A DNA stretch of 64,000 nt from Brevibacterium sp. (GTDB lineage Bacteria; Actinomycetota; Actinomycetes; Actinomycetales; Brevibacteriaceae): assembly GCF_031179145.1 (NCBI RefSeq), contig NZ_JAPSIB010000001.1:342853-406852 (forward strand), in the 5' to 3' direction. Made by a program: the position numbers and the translations under genes. Positions 26,148 through 37,200 of the stretch are shown piece by piece. The first letter of the stretch is position 1. Each line of letters starts with the position of its first letter. Below the pieces are notes generated by a model. The model saw nothing but the letters and a program-made list of their open reading frames with translations, did not search any database and was not told where the DNA came from.

Positions 26148-27722
26148 TCACCCGGACCCGGTCTCGATCACCTCGGCGACCTTCCACACGCCGGAGTGCA
26201 GTGAGAGATGGAATTCGACCTGCCGAGCGTCGAAGCTGACCTGCTCGCCGTCGATCGATGCGGTCGTCGACATTCGGGCAGTGACGACGAGACCCATCTC
26301 CGAGCGGTCGACGACTGCTGGTGAGTGCAGTTCGATCGCAAAGTCATGCCCGGCGAACGAACCGACGTCGATGAGTTCGTCCGCTGCGGCGGCAGTCGAC
26401 TCCGGCACGGTCAGCTGTGCAAGGCCTCCGCTGTCCCCAGCGCCGAGTGCCTGCGCGCGCCTGTCGCACAGCTGCTCGAGCAGGGCGACGACCTCCTCAT
26501 CGCTCAATCGGTCCGCGGCGTCGTCGCGGCCCGGGGCCGTGTCCCCCTGCTCCGCCTCCCGCTCCCCTGAGCCTGCGTGCGGAGCCGACCGCCCGGCCCC
26601 GGGCTTCGCCTTCGCCGCAGCCGCGTCCGCGGCCGTGTCGATGCTCGAACTCCACGACTGGACCAAGACCGCCGCCCCGCACACCGCGATGCTGACGGCG
26701 AGGAGGATCAGCAGCCCTCGACGCCCGACTGGCCGGGGCACCTTGCGTGCGAGTCCCGGCCCTGACCGTGAGAGCCACTTCAGCAGCCGTGGCTCGCATG
26801 ACCTCTGCCTGCTGGCGGAGCGCAGTCGCCGGGCCGGGTCGGCCGTCTCCCCGACGCCGAGGCGCTCGTTCCCCACGGTGGAACGCGTGTTCTTCGTGGC
26901 GAAGCCTTCATTCCCCGTGGCGGATCGCTCGCTCCCCGTGGTGGAGCGTATGCTCTTCGTGGTGGAGCGTACGCTGCCGGAACGGCCGGCGCTCGAAGCG
27001 GATGGACCGCTCTCGGCGCTCGAGCGGCGGAGCACGTTGCCCGCCCTCAGGCGGGCCGTGAGGGCCTGTGCCGGATCGAGAGCGCGCTCGGCCGGCAGGA
27101 GCGGGAGCGGAATCGGTTCCGCGGTCCGCCTCAGACAGTCGCTCACCTCGGCGATGGCGGAATCGAACTCCGCGGATGAAGGCCCCTCCGCGGCCGGAGC
27201 ACTGTCGTTGAGCAGCTCCGCGACGAGGAGCTGCAGGGGCTCGGGATGTCGCTGCAGGGCGATCCCGACGGGCAGCAGGCTCTCCCGCCACGGTGAGCCG
27301 TACGCCGCGTGATAGAGCATCTCCCCCAGTGCGCGACGGACGGAGCCCGAGGTGTCACCCTCGATACCCGGAATGATGCGCGGGTGGCCTTCGGCGTCGA
27401 GACCGAGGCAGCTCAGCGACAGCCGGGCGGCGGGCCGCGATACGGTGCGCAGTTCGGCGAACAGGCCGAGGACGAGTGTGCACATCTCTCCGCTGGTCAG
27501 ACCCTGATACGAGCGGACGATGTCGAGGACGAGGCCACCCGGGAGCGGGTCGACGAGGAGCAGCTCGGCCGGTCCCGTGGGAAGGTCGACCTCGGCAGTG
27601 CCCTGCGCCTGCGGATGGTCGTCGTCCCTGCAGTGGTGGACGACTCCCCAGGAGATGCGACCCGCGTCGTCGCCCAAGCGGTGGATGTGGTCGGAGAGAG
27701 TCGCCTGGAATCGCCAAGTCAT
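26148..27722 (-). CDS. membrane protein with pseudokinase-like N-terminus, heptad repeats
   Basis: A 524-residue protein I cannot assign to a named family. About residues 1-190 read like a degenerate kinase C-lobe (GGLVLDIVRSYQGLTSGEM, then LSCLGLDAEGHPRII and a later MLYHAAYGSPW) but lack HRD and DFG motifs, so a pseudokinase role is an inference. Residues about 243-290 hold six or so copies of a 7-residue unit like RSTTGSE. A basic stretch, one membrane helix (GLLILLAVSIAVCGAAVLV, near 340-360) and an outward domain of about 160 residues follow; the latter may be an NTF2-like fold, judging from its ending. It lies alone between sucB and lipB. Confidence 0.6.
   Translation of the reverse strand: MTWRFQATLSDHIHRLGDDAGRISWGVVHHCRDDDHPQAQGTAEVDLPTGPAELLLVDPLPGGLVLDIVRSYQGLTSGEMCTLVLGLFAELRTVSRPAARLSLSCLGLDAEGHPRIIPGIEGDTSGSVRRALGEMLYHAAYGSPWRESLLPVGIALQRHPEPLQLLVAELLNDSAPAAEGPSSAEFDSAIAEVSDCLRRTAEPIPLPLLPAERALDPAQALTARLRAGNVLRRSSAESGPSASSAGRSGSVRSTTKSIRSTTGSERSATGNEGFATKNTRSTVGNERLGVGETADPARRLRSASRQRSCEPRLLKWLSRSGPGLARKVPRPVGRRGLLILLAVSIAVCGAAVLVQSWSSSIDTAADAAAAKAKPGAGRSAPHAGSGEREAEQGDTAPGRDDAADRLSDEEVVALLEQLCDRRAQALGAGDSGGLAQLTVPESTAAAADELIDVGSFAGHDFAIELHSPAVVDRSEMGLVVTARMSTTASIDGEQVSFDARQVEFHLSLHSGVWKVAEVIETGSG
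26848..26973. repeat. 21-bp in-frame tandem repeats
   Basis: Five clear units of 21 bases start at 26869, 26890, 26911, 26932 and 26953, with a degenerate sixth at 26848. They encode the heptads RSTTKSI, RSTTGSE, RSATGNE, GFATKNT, RSTVGNE and RLGVGET in the protein at 26148-27722. Confidence 0.8.
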
Positions 27723-27860
27723 AGTTCGTCATCCCCATCGAAGCCGATAATGCCGTTTGATATCGTTTAATGATTGTTGATTCACTCCGCAACGTCAAGA
27801 GCTGCGGGAAACGTGTTCTGTATCATGTCCTTTGAAATTGAACCCCCGCACCGGGAGACC

Positions 27861-27866
27861 TAGTGT
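27861..27866 (+). promoter_or_regulatory. -10 element of lipB
   Basis: TAGTGT ends six bases before the ATG of lipB at 27873. There is no ribosome-binding site, so a leaderless transcript is likely. Confidence 0.5.
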
Positions 27867-27872
27867 TGAGTC

Positions 27873-28511
27873 ATGCCTCTGGCCACAGAAACGCTGGGTT
27901 TCGCGCCGAACTACTCGGACTACCGCCGAACCTGGGACTTGCAGAAGAGATATCACGAAGAAGTGATCGCCGGGACCCGAGACTCGACGATCCTCCTGCT
28001 CGAGCATTCACCGGTGTACACTGCCGGGAAGCGAACGGAGGACCACGAACGGCCGGTCGACGGCACCGAAGTCGTCGACGTCGACCGCGGGGGGAAGATC
28101 ACGTGGCACGGACCGGGACAGCTGGTCGCCTACTTCATCTACCGACTCAATGACCCCAAAGAAGTCCGGCTGTTCGTCTCACAGCTCGAGGACTCGATGA
28201 TTCGCCTCCTCGGCGAATACGGGATCGAGGCCACCACGGTCGACGGTCGCGCGGGAGTCTGGATCCTCGGAGACGGCCTGCGACGCGACCGCAAGATCGG
28301 CGCGATCGGCATCAGGATCCACGAAGGGGTGACGATGCACGGACTGGCGCTCAACTGCAGCAACGACCTCGGTGCGTTCTCGTCGATCATCCCCTGCGGG
28401 ATCACCGATGCCGATACCACCACCATCAGTGCCGAACTCGGCCGGATCGTGACGCCTGCGGACGTTGCATCCAGGCTCGACGAGATCCTGCACGAGACCA
28501 TCACAGCCTAG
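27873..28511 (+). CDS. lipB: octanoyl-[acyl-carrier-protein]:protein octanoyltransferase
   Basis: A 212-residue LipB. It moves octanoate from acyl carrier protein to lipoyl domains, the first step of lipoate synthesis. The family segments [26 protein letters not shown], the catalytic Lys in [10 protein letters not shown] and the catalytic Cys in IIPCGITD are all present. It is separated from lipA by ten bases, and the two clearly form one operon, possibly extended to the DUF4191 gene. The start codon has a -10 element six bases upstream. Confidence 0.95.
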   Translation: MPLATETLGFAPNYSDYRRTWDLQKRYHEEVIAGTRDSTILLLEHSPVYTAGKRTEDHERPVDGTEVVDVDRGGKITWHGPGQLVAYFIYRLNDPKEVRLFVSQLEDSMIRLLGEYGIEATTVDGRAGVWILGDGLRRDRKIGAIGIRIHEGVTMHGLALNCSNDLGAFSSIIPCGITDADTTTISAELGRIVTPADVASRLDEILHETITA

Positions 28512-28521
28512 GAGATCAGAC

Positions 28522-29574
28522 GTGACGATTGCGCCCGAAGGCCGCCGAATGCTGCGTGTCGAGGCTCGGAACTCGCAGACCCCGATCGAGCAGAAGCCGG
28601 CCTGGATCAAGGCCAAGGCCCACATCGGTCCCGAGTACACCTCGTTGAAGTCGCTCGTGCGCAAGCAGGAGCTGCACACCGTGTGCGAAGAGGCCGGCTG
28701 TCCCAATATCTTCGAGTGCTGGGAGGACCGCGAGGCGACCTTCCTCATCGGCGGCGAGCAGTGCACCCGGCGCTGCGACTTCTGTCAGATCGATACCGGC
28801 AGGCCCGCCGACTTCGACGCCGACGAGCCCAGGCGCGTCGCCGCCTCGGTCGCCGAGATGGGACTGCGGTACTCGACGATCACGGGTGTGGCCCGTGACG
28901 ACCTCGATGACGGCGGTGCGTGGCTCTACGCCGAGACCGTGCGCCAGATCCACAACCTCGACTACGTCGACGGCCGCGGCACCGGAGTCGAGCTCCTCAT
29001 CCCGGACTTCAACGCGGATCCCGATCAGCTCGCCGAGGTGTTCTCCTCCCGCCCAGAGGTCCTCGCCCACAACGTCGAGACCGTGCCGCGCATCTTCAAG
29101 CGCATCCGACCCGCCTTCCGCTACGAACGCTCGCTGTCGGTGATCACCCAGGCGCGGGAGGCCGGCTTGATCACCAAGTCCAACCTCATCCTCGGAATGG
29201 GCGAGACCAACGAGGAGATCATCTCGGCCCTGCAGGATCTCCATGACGCCGGCTGCGACCTCATCACCATCACGCAGTACCTGCGCCCGTCCCCTCGGCA
29301 TCATCCCGTCACTCGCTGGGTCAAGCCGGGCGACTTCGTGATGCTGCGCGACGCGGCCGAGGAGATCGGCTTCCTCGGCGTCATGTCCGGTCCCCTGGTG
29401 CGCTCGTCCTACCGGGCCGGTCGCCTGTGGGCCACCGCGATGCGTCACCGCGGAGAGACCATTCCGACCCATCTCTCGCATCTCGACAAGCACACCCCTG
29501 CCCGGCAGGAGGCGCAGGCCGTTGTCGATACCTTCGGCGAGGGCGAAGAGGTAGACTTGTCTGCTGAGCACTGA
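28522..29574 (+). CDS. lipA: lipoyl synthase (radical SAM)
   Basis: A 350-residue radical SAM enzyme that inserts two sulfurs into the octanoyl chain on E2. The auxiliary cluster cysteines are in [12 protein letters not shown] and the radical SAM motif is CTRRCDFC. The C-terminal RSSYRAG, whose Ser ligates the auxiliary cluster, is present. The GTG at 28522 has GGAG about six bases upstream and overlaps nothing; the frame is open further upstream only within lipB. Its product acts on the lipoyl domains of the E2 encoded at 24171. Confidence 0.96.
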   Translation: MTIAPEGRRMLRVEARNSQTPIEQKPAWIKAKAHIGPEYTSLKSLVRKQELHTVCEEAGCPNIFECWEDREATFLIGGEQCTRRCDFCQIDTGRPADFDADEPRRVAASVAEMGLRYSTITGVARDDLDDGGAWLYAETVRQIHNLDYVDGRGTGVELLIPDFNADPDQLAEVFSSRPEVLAHNVETVPRIFKRIRPAFRYERSLSVITQAREAGLITKSNLILGMGETNEEIISALQDLHDAGCDLITITQYLRPSPRHHPVTRWVKPGDFVMLRDAAEEIGFLGVMSGPLVRSSYRAGRLWATAMRHRGETIPTHLSHLDKHTPARQEAQAVVDTFGEGEEVDLSAEH

Positions 29575-29638
29575 ATCGGCTCCGGGGCTTATTGGATGTC
29601 CTCAGAGCTGAAGCCGCCCGCAAAGAGCAAGTGAGAGA

Positions 29639-30370
29639 ATGAGCGAAGAACCGCGCAAAGGACTTTTCCGCCGCAAGCCCAAGGATCCCAACCGGAAGCC
29701 GGGGCGGCTGGCGCAGATGCGTCAGGTGTACGCATTGGCTGCCAAGCACAACAAGGCCACTCCGTGGCTGCTGGCCGCAGCGATCCTCGGGTGCACGATC
29801 CTCGGCGTCGGCGTCGGTCTCGTCTTCAAGGGAATCGTCTTCACTACCATCCTCGGCTTCATGGTCGGGCTGCTGCTGGCCATGTTCATGCTCGGGCGCT
29901 TCGCGGAGACCGCGGCGTTCGCCCAGATGGAGGGCCAGCCCGGTGCCTTCGGTGCCGTTCTCAACACCGCTCGTCGCGGATACCTGATGGATGAGCAGCC
30001 GATCGCTGTCGACCCCAGGACCCGTGACCTCGTCTTCCGCTCAACCGGCCGGTCCGGCGTCGTCCTCTTGAGCGAAGGCCCGAAGGCCCGCAGCGCCAAG
30101 CTGCTGGCCAAGGAGAAGAAGCGTCACGAGCGCATCCTCCCCAACGTCCCCGTGCACGCTCTCCAGGGAGGAAGCGAAGAGGGACAGCTGACGATGAAGC
30201 AGATCGTCCCGACCGTCCACAAGCTCCCGCGCAAGCTCAACCGCGCCGAGGTGCTGGCCGTGCGCAACCGTCTCGCCGCCCTGGGCACCCAGGCGTCCCG
30301 GCCGCCGATCCCGAAGGGCATCGATCCGAACAAGGCCCGACCCAACCACAGGGCCATGCGCGGACGTTGA
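29639..30370 (+). CDS. DUF4191 membrane protein
   Basis: A 243-residue protein with a strongly basic N-terminus (about residues 1-40), two membrane helices near residues 43-63 and 66-88, and a long cytoplasmic C-terminal domain rich in Lys and Arg (including ARSAKLLAKEKKRHERILPN). It is the DUF4191 protein that follows lipA in most actinobacteria (Rv2219). Its function is unknown, though constant linkage to lipA suggests a tie to lipoylation or the same regulon. GAGAG precedes the ATG. The operon ends at a 50-bp palindrome. Confidence 0.9.
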   Translation: MSEEPRKGLFRRKPKDPNRKPGRLAQMRQVYALAAKHNKATPWLLAAAILGCTILGVGVGLVFKGIVFTTILGFMVGLLLAMFMLGRFAETAAFAQMEGQPGAFGAVLNTARRGYLMDEQPIAVDPRTRDLVFRSTGRSGVVLLSEGPKARSAKLLAKEKKRHERILPNVPVHALQGGSEEGQLTMKQIVPTVHKLPRKLNRAEVLAVRNRLAALGTQASRPPIPKGIDPNKARPNHRAMRGR

Positions 30371-30405
30371 CCGCCGCCGGCTGGAGCACGGACGCACATC
30401 TCCGT

Positions 30406-30455
30406 TGACTGAGTGAGGGACCGCCGACATATGTCGGCGGTCCCTCACTCAGTCA
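30406..30455. terminator. 50-bp perfect palindrome terminator
   Basis: Arms 30406-30430 and 30431-30455 are perfectly complementary with no loop base. It lies between the convergent DUF4191 and RDD genes and can work in both directions. Confidence 0.8.
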
Positions 30456-30558
30456 CTCCACAGCCGGTCCCCCGCGCCGAGGCGGTTCTGGCGCCGAGGT
30501 TGTCCCTCGCGCCAGGGCGTCACCTCGCCCCCAGCCGGCTCCCCGGCGACGAGGCGGT

Positions 30559-30999
30559 TCAACGACGGAGGATCACTGTGCCGGCGGCCAGATCGTGGAG
30601 CCCGCGGTGGTCTCGGTCGAAGATCAGAGCGGGAATGACGAGGACGACGAGCAGAGCGCGGATCGCCGACTTGAGGAATCCGGGCACGTGCCCGTCGAGC
30701 CTGCGAACCTCGACCCCGAAGATTCGGTGGCCGACGCTGTAGCCGAGAGTCGCGACGAGGACGAGATTCTCGAGCGCGAAGATCGCCGGGGCCAGGAACG
30801 GATTGTCCGAGCCGATGAGACCGGCGATCGCCAGGCACATGAACCAATCGACCAGCAGGGCGAGGAAGCGGCGCCACGCGGGGGCCAGGGAATGCGACCC
30901 CGTCTCCGGCAGTCCCAGCCGCCGACCGGGCCAGTCGCCTGCTTCCCGTTGTGTCTGAGGGCCCGAAAGCCAGGATCCGAGGTCATCGCGATTCATCAC
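30559..30999 (-). CDS. RDD-family membrane protein
   Basis: A 146-residue protein with the RDD signature: Arg in WRRFLALLVDWFMCLA (RxxA..D) in the first helix, two more membrane segments, and the conserved closing LHDLAAGTVIL. It occupies the position of Rv2219A beside glnA in M. tuberculosis. The function of single RDD proteins is not settled; a transport or ion-exchange role has been suggested for some. The frame starts GTG-ATG; the GTG at 30999 lies six bases after TAGGCT. It is divergent from glnA. Confidence 0.85.
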   Translation of the reverse strand: MMNRDDLGSWLSGPQTQREAGDWPGRRLGLPETGSHSLAPAWRRFLALLVDWFMCLAIAGLIGSDNPFLAPAIFALENLVLVATLGYSVGHRIFGVEVRRLDGHVPGFLKSAIRALLVVLVIPALIFDRDHRGLHDLAAGTVILRR

Positions 31000-31005
31000 G
31001 AATCC

Positions 31006-31011
31006 AGCCTA
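31006..31011 (-). promoter_or_regulatory. -10 element of RDD gene
   Basis: TAGGCT on the minus strand ends six bases before the GTG start at 30999, with no ribosome-binding site. Confidence 0.45.
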
Positions 31012-31163
31012 CCGAAGCCGCGGCTGAGAGGTTTCCAGGAAACATGCCCGAAACATGTGCGTCATCACGGCTTCACGCCGAGGCAACTAAGATGGGTGAT
31101 GGTCAAAGCCAAAGGACCAGTGGTCAGGACAAGCGGCCACACAAATCTATCTAGGAGACCTAA

Positions 31164-32588
31164 GTGTTCTCGTCTGCTGAAGAACTCGTCAAGTACATTG
31201 CGGACAACGACGTCAAATTCGTCGATGTCCGTTTCTGCGACCTCCCCGGTGTCGTCCAGCACTTCAACCTTCCCGCCGCTTCCTACGGTGTGGAGGAGAT
31301 CACCGAAGGCCTCCTCTTCGACGGTTCGTCCATCACAGGCTTCCAGGGCATCCACGAATCCGACATGAAGCTGCTCGCCGACGTCGAGACCGCCTTCATC
31401 GATCCTTTCCGCGAAGCCAAGACACTCGTCGTCACCCACTCCATCGTCGATCCCTTCACCGATGAGCCCTACTCCCGCGACCCCCGCCAGGTCGCGGCGA
31501 AGGCGGAGGCTTACCTGCAGAGCACCGGCATCGCCGACACCGTCTTCTTCGGCGCTGAGGCCGAGTTCTACATCTTCGACTCGATCCGCTACAGCAACAC
31601 TCCGGGCCACAGCTTCTACCAGATCGATTCCGAAGAGGCCGCCTGGAACACCGGCACCGACGAGCCCGGCGGGAACCTGGGATACAAGACCCCATTCAAG
31701 GGCGGCTACTTCCCCGTTTCCCCGCAGGACCACTTCGCCGACATCCGCGACCAGATGTCGCTGACGCTCGAACAGATCGGCTTCGAGATGGAGCGTGCCC
31801 ACCACGAGGTCGGCACGGCTGGTCAGCAGGAGATCAACTACAAGTTCAACACCCTCCAGCACGCAGCCGACCAGCTGCTGGACTTCAAGTACGTGATCAA
31901 GAACACGGCGTTCGAGTTCGGCAAGTCGGCGACGTTCATGCCGAAGCCGCTCTTCGACGACAACGGTTCGGGCATGCACTGCCACCAGTCGCTGTGGAAG
32001 AACGGCGAGCCTCTCATGTATGACGAGAACGGCTATGCGGGTCTGTCCGACCTGGCCCGCTGGTACATCGGCGGCCTGATCGAACACGCCGGCGCGGTGC
32101 TCGCGTTCACCAACCCGACGATCAACTCGTACCGTCGGCTCGTTCCCGGTTACGAGGCACCGGTCAACCTCGTCTACTCCGCTCGCAACCGCTCGGCCGC
32201 CATCCGGATCCCGGTCACCGGGTCCTCGCCGAAGGCCAAGCGCCTCGAGTTCCGCGTTCCCGACCCGTCGACCAACCCCTACCTGGCGTTCTCCGCCCAG
32301 CTGATGGCCGGGATCGACGGCATCCGCAACCGGATCGAGCCCCCGGAGCCGATCGACAAGGATCTCTACGAGCTTCCTCCGGAGGAGGCCAAGGACATCA
32401 AGCTGGTCCCCGGTTCGCTCGACGAGGCTCTGGTCGAACTCGAGAAGGACCACGACTTCCTCACCGCGGGAGACGTCTTCACCCCCGACCTCATCGAGAC
32501 CTGGATCCGGATCAAGCGCGAGAACGAGATCGAGGTCGCCAGGCTCCGCCCGACCCCGACTGAGTTCGAGCTCTACTACGCACTGTGA
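31164..32588 (+). CDS. glnA: glutamine synthetase type I (GSI-beta)
   Basis: A 474-residue dodecameric glutamine synthetase that makes glutamine from glutamate, ammonia and ATP. The metal and ATP site segments [22 protein letters not shown] and [10 protein letters not shown] are intact. The DLYELPPEE segment near the C-terminus carries the tyrosine (about residue 402) adenylylated in GSI-beta enzymes, and glnE is encoded 1.7 kb away. The GTG start has GGAG about seven bases upstream. The 164-bp gap to the divergent RDD gene must hold its promoter, but I could not identify a GlnR or AmtR operator with confidence. Confidence 0.96.
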   Translation: MFSSAEELVKYIADNDVKFVDVRFCDLPGVVQHFNLPAASYGVEEITEGLLFDGSSITGFQGIHESDMKLLADVETAFIDPFREAKTLVVTHSIVDPFTDEPYSRDPRQVAAKAEAYLQSTGIADTVFFGAEAEFYIFDSIRYSNTPGHSFYQIDSEEAAWNTGTDEPGGNLGYKTPFKGGYFPVSPQDHFADIRDQMSLTLEQIGFEMERAHHEVGTAGQQEINYKFNTLQHAADQLLDFKYVIKNTAFEFGKSATFMPKPLFDDNGSGMHCHQSLWKNGEPLMYDENGYAGLSDLARWYIGGLIEHAGAVLAFTNPTINSYRRLVPGYEAPVNLVYSARNRSAAIRIPVTGSSPKAKRLEFRVPDPSTNPYLAFSAQLMAGIDGIRNRIEPPEPIDKDLYELPPEEAKDIKLVPGSLDEALVELEKDHDFLTAGDVFTPDLIETWIRIKRENEIEVARLRPTPTEFELYYAL

Positions 32589-32633
32589 CCTGCCCGGTCA
32601 CCGGAGCGTGAGCAGTCGCTGAGGGAATACAGT

Positions 32634-32666
32634 GGGGGCGTCACGGGTTCATCCCGTGGCGCCCCC
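32634..32666 (+). terminator. terminator of glnA
   Basis: A 14-base stem with one mismatch (32634-32647 and 32653-32666) and a five-base loop is followed by a T/C-rich run. Confidence 0.75.
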
Positions 32667-32750
32667 TCTCTCATGGGCCGCTGCCAGAAACACACCCGAC
32701 GGTGAGGCTCGCCACTCGCCCACGGGACACAACTCGAGCATGGATGGACT

Positions 32751-34217
32751 ATGACGCATTTCGACCTGCTGGTGATCGGCACGGGATCGGGCAACACGTT
32801 CCTCGACGACAGGTTCGCCGGACTGACAGTGGCGATCGCCGAGGAATGGCATTTCGGCGGCACCTGTCTCAATGTCGGTTGCATCCCCACCAAGATGTTC
32901 GTCTACCCCGCCACCATCGCCGAGCAGGCAGCGGACTCCGCGCGCTACAACATCTCGTCCGAGTTCACCGGCGTTGATTGGCCCGCGCTGCAGAAGCGGA
33001 TCTTCGACCGCATCGATGCCATCGAGGCCGGCGGACGCGCATACCGGAGCAGACAGCTTCAGCCGCAGGTGACAGTCATCGCCGAGCACGTTCACTTCAC
33101 CGACCTCAAGACTGTGCGCACCGCTTCCGGTGAGGAGATCAGCGCCGAGCGGATCGTCATCGCCGCCGGCGCCGCTCCCCAGATTCCCGAGGTCACCGGC
33201 CTTGACGTCGCTCGCGTCGACACCCCCGGCTACCCCGTCCACACCTCGAACACGATCATGCGCGTCCCCGAACTCCCCCGCCGCCTCGTCATCGTCGGCT
33301 CCGGGGTCATCGCCGCGGAGTTCGCTCATATCTTCGCCGCCCTCGGCTCCGAAGTCACCGTCGTCATCCGGGGGTCCGATCTGCTCGGGTCACTCGATTC
33401 CGAGGCCTCTCGGGCCTTCACGGAGATCTTCACTGACTCGCACACCGTGTTCGAGGGCGTCGAACCCGCGCAGTACACCGTCGACGACGACGGGGTGCGG
33501 GTGGAGCTGAAGTCCAGCGGCCGCCTCGGCGAGGTCGATCATCCTGCTGCGCTCAGTGCCGATGCCGTCCTCATCGCCACCGGCAGGGCGCCGAACACGG
33601 AAGGGCTGCGCGCCGCCGACGTCGGCTACGACGTCCATTCTGATGGTCGGCTCGCCGTTGATGATCATCTGCGGGTCCTCGCGGACGGCGCCCCCGTGCC
33701 CGGGGTCTTCGCCCTCGGCGACATCTGCTCGCCGTATCAGCTCAAGCACGTGGCCAACCACGAAGCGAAGATCGTCGGGGCGAATCTGGCCGCGGACATG
33801 GACTCCGGCGCTCCCGGGGCCGCCGCCGAGGCGATTCTCGCGACTGTCGACCACCATGCGGTTCCCGGGGCGGTGTTCTCCTCTCCCGAGGCCGCGTACG
33901 TCGGAATGACGGAGGACGAGGCGCGGGCAGCCGGCCATGAGGTGACCATCAAGGTCCAGCAGTACAAGGACGTCGCCTATGGCTGGGCGATGGCCGATGA
34001 CCCCGGGATCGTCAAGATCATCGCCGACCGCCGGAGCCGGTTGATCCTCGGCGCATTCGTCGTCGGCCATGAGGCCTCGATGATCATCCAGCCCCTGATC
34101 CAGGCGATGGCGTTCGGGCAGGCGGCCGACGTCGTCGCCCGCGGCCAGTACTGGATCCACCCGGCGCTGCCGGAAGTCGTCGAGAACGCCCTGCTCGGAC
34201 TCGACTTCGACGACTGA
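32751..34217 (+). CDS. mtr: mycothione reductase
   Basis: A 488-residue flavoprotein disulfide reductase that keeps mycothiol reduced with NADPH. The redox pair C39 and C44 lies in GGTCLNVGCIPTKMFVY; the MFVY ending and the missing alanine run after the FAD motif separate it from dihydrolipoyl dehydrogenases. The pyridine-nucleotide site is VIVGSGVIAAEFAHIFAALG and the C-terminal YWIHPALPEVVENALLGL carries the catalytic His-Glu pair. Mycothiol is restricted to Actinobacteria, which supports the phylum call. No clear partner gene is adjacent. Confidence 0.92.
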   Translation: MTHFDLLVIGTGSGNTFLDDRFAGLTVAIAEEWHFGGTCLNVGCIPTKMFVYPATIAEQAADSARYNISSEFTGVDWPALQKRIFDRIDAIEAGGRAYRSRQLQPQVTVIAEHVHFTDLKTVRTASGEEISAERIVIAAGAAPQIPEVTGLDVARVDTPGYPVHTSNTIMRVPELPRRLVIVGSGVIAAEFAHIFAALGSEVTVVIRGSDLLGSLDSEASRAFTEIFTDSHTVFEGVEPAQYTVDDDGVRVELKSSGRLGEVDHPAALSADAVLIATGRAPNTEGLRAADVGYDVHSDGRLAVDDHLRVLADGAPVPGVFALGDICSPYQLKHVANHEAKIVGANLAADMDSGAPGAAAEAILATVDHHAVPGAVFSSPEAAYVGMTEDEARAAGHEVTIKVQQYKDVAYGWAMADDPGIVKIIADRRSRLILGAFVVGHEASMIIQPLIQAMAFGQAADVVARGQYWIHPALPEVVENALLGLDFDD

Positions 34218-34247
34218 GCGCGGCTGCCGGCAACGCGGAGCGACGAC

Positions 34248-37200
34248 TCAGTCGAATCCGTAGAAGCGCTGCTCCATCACTGCGCGCGCGTGCCGGGTGG
34301 CCCTGAGATAGTCGTCCTCGAGCTCGTGGCCGCCCCCGGCGGGATATCCGAGAAGGCGGGCGGTGGCTTCGAGCTCCGAGTACTCGGTCGGCAGCGAATG
34401 GCTCGTGCGTCCCTTGTAGAGCATCACCGCCGACCGCACATCCGTGGCCAGCTGCCAGGCGGTCGCCAGCTCCGTTGCGTCCTCGGCGGGGATGAGGCCC
34501 TCGGCCGCGGCAACGCGCAGGGCCGGGAGGGTCGACGGGGTCCGCAGACCCTCGATGCGATGGGCGTGCTGCAGCTGCAGGAGCTGCACGGTCCATTCGA
34601 CGTCGGACAGGGAGCCGCGTCCGAGCTTGAGGTGGCGGCGCTTGTCGGCGTTGCGCGGCAGACGCTCCTCCTCCATCCGCGCCTTGAGCGTGCGCACCTG
34701 GGTCAGCGCCTTCGACGGCATCGTCTCCGGATACCTCAGGGGGTCGATGAGCGCGGTGAAGTCGTCGATGAGCGGAGCGTCGCCGGCCACCGGACGCGCC
34801 CGCAGCAGCGCCTGGGCCTCCCAGGGCTGTGACCACTTCGCGTAGTAGGACTGGAAGGACGAGAAGCTGCGGACCAGGGGCCCGTTCTTCCCCTCGGGGC
34901 GCAGATCCGCATCGAGTTCGACGCCCTCCGCGCCTTCGGACGATCCCAGTCGGCTCGCGAGCTGGAGGGCGACCTTGTTCACGTGCTTGCTCAGCTTGGT
35001 CTTCGCCTCGGCGCCGAGATCCTCATCGACGGGACGGTAGACATACATCGCATCGGCATCCGAGAAGTAGCCGATCTCGCGGCCGCCCCAGCGTCCCATC
35101 GCGATCACGGAGAACTCGTAGTCCGGAATGTCCTCCTGGTCGAGATCGAGGCGCACCGCACGCAGCGCACCCTGGACCGTGAGGTCCATGAGGGCGGTCA
35201 GATCGCCGGGGATCTCCGCCCGGTCCCCCACCCCGAGGACATCGCGCAGGGAGATGCGGAGGAGTTCGCGGCTGTAGGTCTCGCGCATCTGGCCGACGGC
35301 TCTGCCGCCGTGGCGGCGAAGCAGACCGTCGACCTCGGCGCGCAGCACCTGCAAATCACGGGCCCTGAGGTTCGAGTAGTTGTCGAGCCAGGCCACTGCC
35401 GCGGGCTGACGCAGGAGCAGTTCGGTGGCGTACCGCGACAGAGACAGGACCTCGGCGACGGACTTCGCCGCCAGACCGGAATCCCGGAGCATCTTGAGGA
35501 ACCAGCCCGAGGAGGACAGTGACTCGCTGAGCCGCCGGAACGCCAGCAGACCGGCATCGGGGTCGACACCCTCGGAGAACCAGTCGAGGAGGGCAGGCAG
35601 CACCTGTCGGATGACGAGTGAGGCCCGCGACATTCCGCTGGTCAGCGCTTTGATGTGGCCCAGTGCCCCCTCCGGATCGACGTAGCCGAAGGCGCGGAGG
35701 CGGTCGGCAGCAGCCTGCAGGCTCGTGCCGCGACTGTGCGCATCGACGACGGCGCCGTGGACTCCGACCGCGGCCTCGAGAATCGGGCGGTAGAAGATCT
35801 GCTCGTGCAGGCGGGTGACCTTCTTGGCATAGTCCTTCCGGGCCTCCTCCAGCCGATCGGCGGAGCGGGGCCCGAAGCGGAAGACCGAGCGGGCCAGGAT
35901 CCGCAGCCGGTCATCGGCGTCGGGAATCAGGGCATTGCGCAGCATGCGAGGGATCTGCACCCGATGCTCGACGACCCGCATGAACCGGTAGGCGGCGGAG
36001 AAGACATGGGCGTCCTGCTGGCCGATGTACCCGTGCTCACCGAGCGCTTCGAGGGCGAGCAGCGTGTTGGGGGTGCGGATGTCGACGTCGCTGCGCCCGT
36101 GGACGAGCTGAAGCAGCTGGGCGGAGAACTCGACGTCGCGGAGTCCGCCACGGCCGAGTTTGATCTGACGCGGCGCCTCGGCGGCGGGAATCAGGTCGAC
36201 GACGCGACGGCGCATCGCGCGAATCCCATCGATGAACCCCTGCCGGCTCGCGGCCTCCCATACGAGCGGCAGCAGAGTCTCGACATACTCCTCGCCGAGG
36301 GCCCAATCGCCGGCGACCGGACGAGCCTTGAGGAGGGCCTGGAACTCCCAGTTCTTCGCGATGTCGGCGTAGTAGTGGGTGAATTCGCTCATCGTGCGCA
36401 CCAGCGCCCCCGCCTTCCCCTCGGGCCGCAGCGCCGTGTCGACCTCCCACAGGGCGGGTTCGGCTCCCGGGTCGGAGAGGATCGCGCGCATCCGCTGCGC
36501 CATTTCGGTGGCCAGGCCCCGCTGGGCGTCGTCCGCCCCGGTGGCCTGGACGAAGACGACGTCGACGTCGGAGACGTAGTTGAGCTCCCTGGCCCCGGTC
36601 TTGCCGAGCGCGATCACTGCCAGCCGGACGCTCGCGTCGGGATCGATTTCGCTGCGAGCAATCGCCAGGGCGCCGTCCATCGCAGCGGCGGCCAGATCCG
36701 ACAGGACCGCCATCACCTGGTCGACGATCTCCTCCGGCTGCTCGCTGCTGAGATCATCGGCGACGAGGCGCAGAAGTGCGTCACGATAGGCATGACGCAG
36801 GGCGATGATGCCCTCATCGCCGACGAGCTTCGCGCGTGGTGCAGGGTCGTTCGGATCCGCGCCCACACTGCCCAGCAGGGCTTCGCGCAGCGCGGGAGCA
36901 GAGGCGGCGGGGGTGGAGATCATGAGGAACGGCGCGGGATCCAACAGCAGCGACAGCGAATCCGGATGACGCACGAGGTGGTCGACCATCGCCTCGGAAG
37001 TGCCGAGGACGGTGAGCAGCCGCCCGAGCAGCGGCCGGTTGAGTTCGTCCTCGGCGAGCTCCTCGGCCTCTCCGGCACGGATCGCGGCGGCGAATGCCGG
37101 CAGCACGCCGTCGGCCTGCTCGAGCACGCGGAGCAGACCGAGGGCGGCACTGTGCGGATCCGGGCTCGCCTCGAGGAGGTCGACGAACCGCGAGTCGAAT

